Both the position numbers and the translations under genes were made by a program. Shown in pieces: positions 9,982 through 12,500 of a stretch of DNA of 12,500 nucleotides (positions are counted from its first letter, which is position 1; the number at the start of each line of letters is the position of its first letter). The notes beneath the pieces are model-generated. The model worked only from the letters and a program-made list of their open reading frames with translations, was not told the DNA's origin and ran no database searches. The stretch comes from Cristatella mucedo (Eukaryota > Bryozoa > Phylactolaemata > Cristatellidae), in the NCBI GenBank assembly GCA_009760855.2, contig WPIO01000663.1, positions 1-12,500 of the forward strand, given 5' to 3'.

Positions 9982-12500
9982 CACTTTATTACTCGCATGT
10001 CCACTCAGTCTTCCGTTCACTCACTCTCACACTCTCTCTTTCACACACACTCTCTTCTCTCTCTTTCTCTCTGCCTCTTTCTAAGTCTTTGACAATATTT
10101 CTATCGCTCTCTCTCCGGCAACTCTCTTTCCTTCTCCTTCTCATTTAAGTATAATGTGCTTTCTTTTGCCTGATACTTTAACGCTGTTTATTTTTGAACG
10201 AAAGTCATCTCACTGGTCTACTTTAAATTTTCTTGCCTTAATAATTTCTAATTATTAGTTATTACTTATCGCACTCTACTTTTAATTTCTATGTCATCGC
10301 CATTTTAATTTCTGCAGATGAAAAGACCCCGCCAGCAGCTGCTGTACAAGCTGCAGAACCGAGTAAGCCTGCTGAAGCTCCGGCCGAGGAGGCACAGCAG
10401 GGTACAATCATGGTTTCGCATCCGAGCCTGTTCACTTCACCTTTTCTTTATATCTCTATCTTGTTTTCTCTGTTTCCTAAATGCTCAGGGGACTTGTTTT
10501 AACCGAACGCGCTTTCCATAAGCATCGTTGAAAGTTAGCCTCGGTCACAGATGAAGTTTTGCCTTTTCCACTCGTGACTCTACGATTTCATTGCAGTAGA
10601 TGAATCGACGACACAAACTGCCGCCGCTGAGGACGCTGACTCAAACCCTTTGCCGGTGGCGACCCCTGCGACCGCAAAGCCAGGTTAAATATCAGCTTCA
10701 CGCGTTGACCAGATCCATTTCCCACATTATCATCGTCTGTCCCTCCTCTATTTCTCTCGCTCTCGCTCTGTATTTCTCTTCATCTCTCGTCTAAGTCGCT
10801 CACGCAATCTCTCGCCATTTCTTTTCATACCGTCTTTGTCTCTCTTTCTCTTTCTCGCTTCTCTCTTTTTTTTCGCGTCCCCCCTCTCATCTTTTTTTTT
10901 TCGCTCCTCTCTCTCTTTCTCCTTTCGCATCGCACGTCCACTCTGTCGTTCTTTCATATTTTCTCTCTCTCTCTTGTATTCACTGCATCCTAAATGCTTT
11001 GGAGACTTGTTACAACCGACCGCGTTTTCCATAAGCATAGTTGAAAGTCAGTTTCGGTCACTATGGAAGTTTGAGGTTTTTCACGCCTGACTCCACAATT
11101 TCATTGCAGTAGATGAATCAACGACACAAACTGACGCCGCACAAGACGCTGAGTCAAACCATTTGCCGGTGGAGGCACCTGCGAAAGCACTGCCAGGTAG
11201 AATATCAACTTCACGCGTTAACCAGGTCCCTTTCCGCATTATCTTTTCTCTCCCTCCCTCTATTTCTCTCTTTCTCTCTCTTTCTCTCTCTCGCTATGTA
11301 ATTTGCTTTATCTCACCTTTGAGTAAATCAATTAATCTCTCTCCATTTCTTTTCTCTCCCTCTCTCACTCTTTCTAACTTTCTCCCTCTGTCTCTCTCAC
11401 TCTCTCTCTTACTCGGACGTCCACTCAATCTTCCTTTCACTCACTCTCTCTTTCTCTCTCTGCCTCTCTCTGAGTCTTTGACATTCTCTCTCTCTCCCTG
11501 TCTCTCTGGCTACTCTCCGTCCTTCTCTCTCTCTCTTTTATGTATAATGTGCTTTCTTCTGCCTGATACTTTAACGTTGTTTATTTTTTAACGAAAGTCA
11601 TCTCAACGGTCTACTTTAAATTTCTTCGCCTTATAATTTTAAATTATTTATTATTATTTAATAATCGCACTCTACTTTAAATTTCCATGTCATCGCCAGT
11701 TTTATTTCTGCAGACGAAACGACGCCACCAGCGGCTGCTGTACAAGATGCAGAACCGAGTAAGCCTGCTGAAGCTCCGGCCGAGGCGTCACAGCCAGGTA
11801 CAATCATGTTTCCGCATCCGAGCCTGTTCACTTCACTTTTTCTTTATATCTGTCTCTTGTTTTCTCTGTTTCCTAAATGCTCAGAGGACTTGTTTTAACC
11901 GAACGCGCTTTCCATAAGCATCGTTGAAAGTCAGCTTCGGTCACTGATGAAGTTTAGCCTTTTCCAATCGTGACTCTCTCCACTCTGTCATTCTTCCATA
12001 ATTTCTCCCTCTCTAGTTTTCTCTGCATCCTAAATGTTTAGGGGACTTGTTTCAACTGGCCGCGTTTTCCATAAGCATCGTTGATAGTCAGTTTCAGCCA
12101 CTATCGTAAGTTATTCCTTCTCCAAGTTTAGCCTTTTCCACTCGTGACTCAACGATTTCATTGCAGTAGATGAATCAACGACACAAGCAGCCGCCGCACA
12201 GGAAGCTGACTCAAACAATTCGCCGGTCGCGGCCCCTGCGTCCGCACAGCCAGGTAGAATATCAGCTTCACGCGTTGACTAGATCCTTTAATGTTCCATT
12301 TCCGTTCACCTAACCTTTCCGTTATGTCTCTCACTCCCGATCTTATCTCCGATTCCTGCTTGTGTAAGAGACTCGTTTTAGCCGAACGCGCTTCCCTCAG
12401 ACACTTTTGAATGTCTGTCGTCGTAGCAATCAAAGTTTAGGTTTTTCGCACGTGATCGTACGATTTCATTGCCAGTAGATAAAACAACGACACAAACTGG
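104..12500 (+). CDS. Interior of a large multi-exon gene for an acidic Ala/Pro/Thr/Gln-rich repeat protein (28 exons, partial at both ends)
   Basis: This is the joined gene; its exons are listed separately. The sequence shows 27 complete exons and one partial exon, each between a CAG acceptor and a GT donor and all phase 1-1. Only one frame avoids stops through every exon: the frame that starts at base 3 of A exons (GAT GAA) and base 3 of B exons (GAA). Between copies, many changes are silent in this frame only, for example GAT/GAC, TCG/TCA, CAG/CAA, CCG/CCA and GCA/GCG. The product is acidic, with no Cys, Met, Trp, Tyr or Phe, so it is probably disordered. Thr, Ser and Pro clusters could be O-glycosylated if it is secreted. 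No signal peptide, start, stop, promoter or poly(A) site lies in the window. Function and family are not recognised. A non-coding satellite is the main alternative, but the frame-specific silent changes argue against it. Confidence 0.82.
191..613 (+). repeat. A1-to-A2 intron with CT-rich microsatellite
   Basis: A 423-nt intron. About 241-478 is almost pure pyrimidine on the coding strand, with a perfect CT run at 261-287. The last 130 bases are ordinary sequence holding the shared CCATAAGCAT module and a TTGCAG acceptor. The Ser/Leu-rich open frames here are translations of the CT repeat. Confidence 0.9.
515..600 (+). repeat. Shared intronic module before A exons (representative)
   Basis: A block around CGCGTTTTCCATAAGCAT and GTTGAAAGTCAG precedes A1 and A2 exons alike (for example 15-60, 1436-1480, 3220-3260, 8570-8610, 12060-12100) and is degraded before the last exon. 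It marks the ancestral A-exon module. No binding protein or RNA gene is recognised. Confidence 0.7.
614..700 (+). CDS. Exon A2, copy 1
   Basis: An 87-nt phase 1-1 exon. It reads DGSTTQTGTAQDAE, then SHQLSVEAPATAQP. Differences from most A2 copies are Glu to Gly at residue 3, Ala to Thr in the GAA motif, and HQLS in place of NHLP. The HQLS form is shared only with the exon at 6496. Donor GTAGAATATC. Confidence 0.84.
701..1250 (+). repeat. Long A2-to-B intron with CT-rich microsatellite
   Basis: A 550-nt intron. Pyrimidine-rich sequence covers about 747-1074, with a perfect TC run of 37 nt at 881-917. An internal TCGCATGTCCACTCAG block matches the middle of A1-to-A2 introns, so the two intron classes share descent. 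From 1075 the sequence is AT-rich, with TATAATGTGC and several TTAATT stretches, and ends at the TTTCTGCAG acceptor. Confidence 0.9.
1251..1334 (+). CDS. Exon B, copy 1 (variant)
   Basis: An 84-nt phase 1-1 exon. It reads DEKTPPAAAVQAAE, then PSKPAEAPAEEAQQ. It is a variant form, with Thr to Lys at residue 3, Asp to Ala in VQDA, and AEEAQQ in place of AEAAQP. The same variant recurs at 10318. The donor is CAGG|GTACAATC. It carries the in-frame internal GTAAGC at 1296. Confidence 0.85.
1293..1301 (+). promoter_or_regulatory. Possible internal 5' splice site in exon B (representative)
   Basis: GTAAGC at 1296 is a good donor core inside the exon, 45 nt from its start and also in phase 1. Use would drop the last 13 residues while keeping frame. 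The same site is present in all B exons (2553, 4330, 5757, 7172, 8422, 10363, 11759). The base before GT is A rather than G, so it is weaker than the exon-end donor. Use is unproven. Confidence 0.35.
1335..1529 (+). other. Short B-to-A1 intron (class representative)
   Basis: A 195-nt intron. The seven other introns of this class lie at 2592-2784, 4369-4561, 5796-5987, 7211-7403, 8461-8653 and 10402-10596, plus the rearranged 11798-12166. They have CGAGCCTGTTCACTTCAC near the donor, a modest TTTCTCTTTATATCTC stretch, then the CCATAAGCAT module. None carries the long CT microsatellite found in the other two classes. Confidence 0.85.
1530..1616 (+). CDS. Exon A1', copy 2 (NPLP variant)
   Basis: An 87-nt phase 1-1 exon. 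It reads DESTTQTAAAQDAD, then SNPLPVATPATAKP. This A1' subtype has Pro for His, ATPAT for AAIAT and AKP for AQP, and uses the donor CAG|GTTAAATATC. It is shared by 10597 and by the 3' part of the hybrid exon at 3307. Confidence 0.85.
1617..2013 (+). repeat. A1'-to-A2 intron with CT-rich tract
   Basis: A 397-nt intron. Pyrimidine-rich sequence covers about 1668-1878, with the CTCGCTCTCGCTCTG variant instead of a long perfect CT run. It is nearly identical to 3394-3790 (one visible base change at CTGTCG/CTATCG). The last 130 bases hold the CCATAAGCAT module. Confidence 0.9.
2014..2100 (+). CDS. Exon A2', copy 2 (KALP variant)
   Basis: An 87-nt phase 1-1 exon. It reads EESTTQTGAAQDAE, then SNHLPVEAPAKALP. 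The second codon is GAG rather than GAT, a conservative Asp to Glu change in the coding frame that destroys the ATG of the other frame. This supports the chosen frame. AKALP defines the A2' subtype. Confidence 0.85.
2101..2507 (+). repeat. Short A2'-to-B intron with CT-rich tract
   Basis: A 407-nt intron with pyrimidine-rich sequence at about 2146-2333 and an AT-rich end. Compared with 541-553-nt versions it lacks about 135-145 bases, including the GTCCACTCAG block. Both ends of the missing piece are CT repeats, as expected from slippage or exchange between them. Confidence 0.9.
2508..2591 (+). CDS. Exon B, copy 2
   Basis: An 84-nt phase 1-1 exon. It reads DETTPPAAAVQDAE, then TSKPAEAPTEAAQP. 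It is identical to the exons at 4285 and 8377. Thr replaces Pro after VQDAE, and APTEA replaces APAEA. Donor CAG|GTACGATC. Internal GTAAGC at 2553. Confidence 0.86.
2785..2871 (+). CDS. Exon A1, copy 3
   Basis: An 87-nt phase 1-1 exon. It reads DESTTQTAAAQDAD, then SNHLPVVAIATAQP. The VVA in place of VAA is shared with 4562, its partner in the 1777-bp duplication. Confidence 0.86.
2872..3306 (+). repeat. A1-to-A2 intron with CT-rich microsatellite
   Basis: A 435-nt intron. Pyrimidine-rich sequence covers about 2922-3172, with a perfect TC run of 34 nt at 2941-2974. It pairs with 4649-5083. The two differ in the lengths of two repeat runs, but the changes cancel, so total length is the same. 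Confidence 0.9.
3307..3393 (+). CDS. Hybrid A exon (A2 5' part, A1' 3' part)
   Basis: An 87-nt phase 1-1 exon. It reads DESTTQTGAAQDAK, then SNPLPVVTPATAKP. Up to base 44 of the exon it carries A2 markers (TCA, GGC, CAA and the G of AAG). From base 52 it carries A1' markers (CCT, ACC CCT, AAG CCA, donor GTTAAA). The junction therefore lies within 3350-3358. Its own changes are Glu to Lys in QDAE and Ala to Val in VAT. The exon stays open and in phase, so it is probably functional. Confidence 0.84.
3394..3790 (+). repeat. A1'-type intron after the hybrid exon, CT-rich
   Basis: A 397-nt intron with pyrimidine-rich sequence at about 3444-3656. It is the copy of 1617-2013 in the 1777-bp duplication and is almost unchanged from it. 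Confidence 0.9.
3791..3877 (+). CDS. Exon A2', copy 3 (KALP variant)
   Basis: An 87-nt phase 1-1 exon, identical to the one at 2014. It has GAG GAA at the start (EES) and ends EAPAKALP. It is the duplicate of that exon at an offset of 1777. Confidence 0.86.
3878..4284 (+). repeat. Short A2'-to-B intron with CT-rich tract
   Basis: A 407-nt intron, the duplicate of 2101-2507. Pyrimidine-rich sequence covers about 3923-4110. One CT run is two bases longer and another two bases shorter than in its partner. Confidence 0.9.
4285..4368 (+). CDS. Exon B, copy 3
   Basis: An 84-nt phase 1-1 exon, identical to 2508-2591, coding DETTPPAAAVQDAE then TSKPAEAPTEAAQP. Internal GTAAGC at 4330. Confidence 0.86.
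4562..4648 (+). CDS. Exon A1, copy 4
   Basis: An 87-nt phase 1-1 exon. It reads DESTTQTAAAQDAD, then SNRLPVVAIATAQP. The His to Arg change (CAT to CGT) is unique in the array and adds the only Arg seen. Otherwise it equals the exon at 2785. Confidence 0.86.
4649..5083 (+). repeat. A1-to-A2 intron with the longest CT run
   Basis: A 435-nt intron. Pyrimidine-rich sequence covers about 4699-4948. The perfect TC run at 4718-4757 (40 nt) is the longest in the window. Confidence 0.9.
5084..5170 (+). CDS. Exon A2, copy 4
   Basis: An 87-nt phase 1-1 exon. It reads DESTTQTGAAQDAE, then SNHLPVEAPATAQP. It is the most consensus-like A2. The donor region is GTAGAACATC, one base different from the others. 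Confidence 0.86.
5171..5711 (+). repeat. Long A2-to-B intron with CT-rich tract
   Basis: A 541-nt intron. Pyrimidine-rich sequence covers about 5216-5539, broken by CGCACGTCCACTCAGTC (from 5412) and by AGTCTTTGACA. AT-rich sequence follows to the acceptor. This is the full-length form from which the 402-407-nt introns seem to be deleted. Confidence 0.9.
5712..5795 (+). CDS. Exon B, copy 4
   Basis: An 84-nt phase 1-1 exon. It reads DETTPPAAAVQDAE, then PSKPAEAPAEAAQP. CCG to CCA twice and GCC to GCT once are silent in this frame. Internal GTAAGC at 5757. Confidence 0.86.
5988..6074 (+). CDS. Exon A1, copy 5
   Basis: An 87-nt phase 1-1 exon with the consensus A1 sequence, DESTTQTAAAQDAD then SNHLPVAAIATAQP. 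Donor GTAGAATATC. Confidence 0.86.
6075..6495 (+). repeat. A1-to-A2 intron with CT-rich microsatellite
   Basis: A 421-nt intron with pyrimidine-rich sequence at about 6125-6361. The perfect CT runs are shorter than at 4649-5083. The downstream part holds AAGCTTTTTCAAGCG, like the introns before 614 and 9160. Confidence 0.9.
6496..6582 (+). CDS. Exon A2, copy 5 (HQLS variant)
   Basis: An 87-nt phase 1-1 exon. It reads DESTTQTGAAQDAE, then SHQLSVEAPATAQP. It shares HQLS with the exon at 614, so those two are close relatives although 5.9 kb apart. Confidence 0.86.
6583..7126 (+). repeat. Long A2-to-B intron with CT-rich tract
   Basis: A 544-nt intron with pyrimidine-rich sequence at about 6628-6952, the internal ACTCGCACGTCCACTCAG block, and an AT-rich end. 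Confidence 0.9.
7127..7210 (+). CDS. Exon B, copy 5
   Basis: An 84-nt phase 1-1 exon. It reads DETTPPAAAVQDAE, then PSKPAEAPAEAAQP, the same protein as copy 4 with silent CCA/CCG and GCT/GCC changes. Internal GTAAGC at 7172. Confidence 0.86.
7404..7490 (+). CDS. Exon A1, copy 6
   Basis: An 87-nt phase 1-1 exon. It reads DESTTQTAAAQDAD, then SNHLPVAAVATAQP (Ile to Val, shared with 9160). The donor is GTAGAAT, of A1 type, yet the intron that follows is A1'-like, so the unit is mosaic. Confidence 0.86.
7491..7887 (+). repeat. A1-to-A2 intron, mosaic type, CT-rich
   Basis: A 397-nt intron with pyrimidine-rich sequence at about 7541-7752. It lacks a long perfect CT run and has the CTCGTCTAAGTCGCTC marker of the A1' introns (1617, 3394, 10684). 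Confidence 0.9.
7888..7974 (+). CDS. Exon A2', copy 6 (KALP variant)
   Basis: An 87-nt phase 1-1 exon. It reads DESTTQTGAAQDAE, then SNHLPVEAPAKALP. It keeps GAT at the start, unlike the GAG copies at 2014 and 3791. Confidence 0.86.
7975..8376 (+). repeat. Short A2'-to-B intron with CT-rich tract
   Basis: A 402-nt intron of the deleted type, with pyrimidine-rich sequence at about 8021-8203 and an AT-rich end. It resembles 2101-2507 and 3878-4284. Confidence 0.9.
8377..8460 (+). CDS. Exon B, copy 6
   Basis: An 84-nt phase 1-1 exon, identical to 2508 and 4285, coding DETTPPAAAVQDAE then TSKPAEAPTEAAQP. Internal GTAAGC at 8422. Confidence 0.86.
8654..8740 (+). CDS. Exon A1, copy 7 (CAGCAG acceptor)
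   Basis: An 87-nt phase 1-1 exon with the consensus A1 protein. Its first three bases are CAG rather than TAG. The acceptor is therefore a CAGCAG tandem, and use of the first site gives Ala instead of Val as the junction residue. The change keeps both alternative AGs. Confidence 0.86.
8741..9159 (+). repeat. A1-to-A2 type intron leading into a hybrid exon, CT-rich
   Basis: A 419-nt intron with pyrimidine-rich sequence at about 8791-9025. Its 3' end is of A2 type (TCAAGCGTGACTC, TTGCAG), but the exon that follows is A1. Confidence 0.9.
9160..9246 (+). CDS. Hybrid-unit exon A1, copy 8
   Basis: An 87-nt phase 1-1 exon. It reads DESTTQTAAAQDAD, then SNHVPVAAVATAQP. The upstream intron end is A2-like, while the exon and its donor side are A1. 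The switch lies between the acceptor (TTGCAG, A2 form) and exon base 11 (TCG, A1 form). Leu to Val in NHLP is unique to this copy. It is an extra A exon within its unit. Confidence 0.85.
9247..9677 (+). repeat. A1-to-A2 intron with CT-rich microsatellite
   Basis: A 431-nt intron with pyrimidine-rich sequence at about 9297-9543. The CT run is broken by two TATC interruptions (CTATCTCTCTCTCTATCTC). Confidence 0.9.
9678..9764 (+). CDS. Exon A2', copy 7 (KALP variant)
   Basis: An 87-nt phase 1-1 exon. It reads DESTTQTGAAKDAE, then SNHLPVEAPAKALP. CAA to AAA (Gln to Lys) is unique to this copy. It is a KALP exon joined to a long A2-to-B intron, unlike the other early KALP copies. Confidence 0.85.
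9765..10317 (+). repeat. Long A2-to-B intron with CT-rich tract
   Basis: A 553-nt intron with pyrimidine-rich sequence at about 9811-10145. It is closely similar to 701-1250, including the variant TCCGGCAACTC end, and carries an added CACACACACTC stretch near 10042. Confidence 0.9.
10318..10401 (+). CDS. Exon B, copy 7 (variant)
   Basis: An 84-nt phase 1-1 exon, identical to the variant at 1251 (DEKTPPAAAVQAAE, then PSKPAEAPAEEAQQ). Internal GTAAGC at 10363. Confidence 0.86.
10597..10683 (+). CDS. Exon A1', copy 9 (NPLP variant)
   Basis: An 87-nt phase 1-1 exon. It reads DESTTQTAAAEDAD, then SNPLPVATPATAKP. GCA CAG to GCT GAG changes Gln to Glu. Donor GTTAAATATC. It is the long-range partner of 1530. 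Confidence 0.85.
10684..11109 (+). repeat. A1'-to-A2 intron with degenerate pyrimidine tract
   Basis: A 426-nt intron with pyrimidine-rich sequence at about 10734-10975. The middle holds homopolymer C and T runs (about 10866-10905) not seen in other copies, which may be true variation or an assembly or read error. Confidence 0.88.
11110..11196 (+). CDS. Exon A2', copy 8 (KALP variant)
   Basis: An 87-nt phase 1-1 exon. It reads DESTTQTDAAQDAE, then SNHLPVEAPAKALP. Gly to Asp (GGC to GAC) is unique to this copy. Confidence 0.85.
11197..11713 (+). repeat. Long A2-to-B intron with CT-rich tract
   Basis: A 517-nt intron with pyrimidine-rich sequence at about 11241-11539, an ACTCGGACGTCCACTC block, and an AT-rich end. 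Confidence 0.9.
11714..11797 (+). CDS. Exon B, copy 8
   Basis: An 84-nt phase 1-1 exon. It reads DETTPPAAAVQDAE, then PSKPAEAPAEASQP. The start is ACGAA instead of ATGAA. This keeps Asp (GAT to GAC) in the coding frame and removes the ATG of the other frame, good evidence for the chosen frame. Ala to Ser near the end. Internal GTAAGC at 11759. Confidence 0.86.
11798..12166 (+). other. Fused intron with an A exon deleted
   Basis: A 369-nt intron made of two joined pieces. 11798-11975 matches a B-to-A1 intron up to GTGACTCT. From about 11980 the sequence (CCACTCTGTCATTCTTCC, then TGCATCCTAAATG) matches the second half of an A1-to-A2 intron. The acceptor, an A1 exon and the CT run are missing. 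Two CCATAAGCAT modules remain, at about 11909 and 12068. Because A exons are phase 1-1, the loss does not break the frame. Confidence 0.82.
12167..12253 (+). CDS. Diverged A exon near the right edge
   Basis: An 87-nt phase 1-1 exon. It reads DESTTQAAAAQEAD, then SNNSPVAAPASAQP. It is the most different complete A exon (Thr to Ala, Asp to Glu, HL to NS, AI to AP), yet its length, phase, CAGTAG acceptor and donor GTAGAATATC are kept. Confidence 0.83.
12254..12475 (+). other. Intron without CT microsatellite
   Basis: A 222-nt intron. It begins GTAGAATATCAGCTTCACGC like other A introns and keeps a degraded copy of the upstream module (CGTTTTAGCCGAACGCGC). The CT tract is absent; only short scattered pyrimidine stretches are seen. 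It ends TTGCCAG. Confidence 0.8.
12476..12500 (+). CDS. Partial A exon, cut by the window end
   Basis: The first 25 bases of an A exon after TTGCCAG. It reads D-K-T-T-T-Q-T. Glu to Lys and Ser to Thr differ from all other A exons. The TAG second acceptor is kept. The 3' end is outside the window. Confidence 0.75.

Larger units (their letters stand above)
1..12500 (+). repeat. Higher-order exon array (unit B-A1-A2)
   Basis: A1-to-A1 spacings are 1426, 1255, 1777, 1426, 1416, 1250, 1943 and 1570 bases. The two largest regular exceptions (1777 and 1943) hold an extra A exon, and the last lacks one. Introns and exons are both well conserved, showing recent homogenisation. Confidence 0.9.

Noticed and set aside
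1-12500. CRISPR-like array of regular repeats
   Set aside because: Repeats are 84-87 bases, of two families, and the spacers are 192-553 bases and homologous to one another. Splice signals flank every repeat.
1-12500. Pure non-coding satellite DNA
   Set aside because: Constant exon phase, intact splice signals in 28 blocks, and frame-specific silent changes are hard to explain without coding function. It remains the main alternative if no transcript is found.

Overview
The window looks like animal (metazoan) nuclear DNA lying wholly inside one large, split, repetitive gene on the + strand. No bacterial-style gene, start codon context, promoter, RNA gene or transposon is visible. The evidence is a tandem series of 28 short blocks. 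Each is bounded by a 3' splice site (a pyrimidine stretch then CAG) and a 5' splice site (CAG|GTAGAA, CAG|GTTAAA or CAG|GTACRA). Each is 84 or 87 bases and open in only one usable frame. Every block starts and ends in phase 1, so any of them can be joined, skipped or duplicated without breaking the frame. I cannot name the species or the protein family. The layout recalls repeat-exon genes for disordered or mucin-like secreted proteins of invertebrates, but that is inference.

Two exon families alternate. A exons (87 nt, 29 residues) read V-D-E-S-T-T-Q-T, then an Ala/Gln/Asp stretch, then S-N-H-L-P-V and an Ala-rich end. B exons (84 nt, 28 residues) read D-E-T-T-P-P-A-A-A and end in Pro/Ala/Glu. 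The usual order is B, A1, A2, giving a higher-order unit of about 1.25-1.45 kb that encodes about 86 residues. A1 exons lie at 104, 1530, 2785, 4562, 5988, 7404, 8654 and 10597. A2 exons lie at 614, 2014, 3791, 5084, 6496, 7888, 9678 and 11110. B exons lie at 1251, 2508, 4285, 5712, 7127, 8377, 10318 and 11714. Two hybrid A exons (3307 and 9160) are extra members. A diverged A exon at 12167 and a partial one at 12476 follow. The 27 complete exons encode 775 residues. The predicted product is acidic, rich in Ala, Pro, Thr and Gln, and has no Cys, Met or aromatic residue in this window. First and last exons, signal peptide and stop codon are outside the window.

Three intron classes occur. B-to-A1 introns are short (192-195 nt). 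A1-to-A2 (about 397-435 nt) and A2-to-B (402-553 nt) introns each carry a long CT-rich microsatellite on the coding strand. These tracts explain all the Ser/Leu-rich open frames. The array has been reshaped by unequal exchange: a 1777-bp tandem duplication (1530-3306 and 3307-5083), two exons joined from A1 and A2 halves, an exon-loss scar near 11975-11980, and a long-range near-copy offset by about 9067 bp. The right end (from about 11980) is more diverged and its last intron lacks the CT tract, which suggests an edge of the homogenised array. Other notable points are a CAG-TAG (NAGNAG) tandem acceptor at every A exon and a conserved in-frame internal GTAAGC donor in every B exon.
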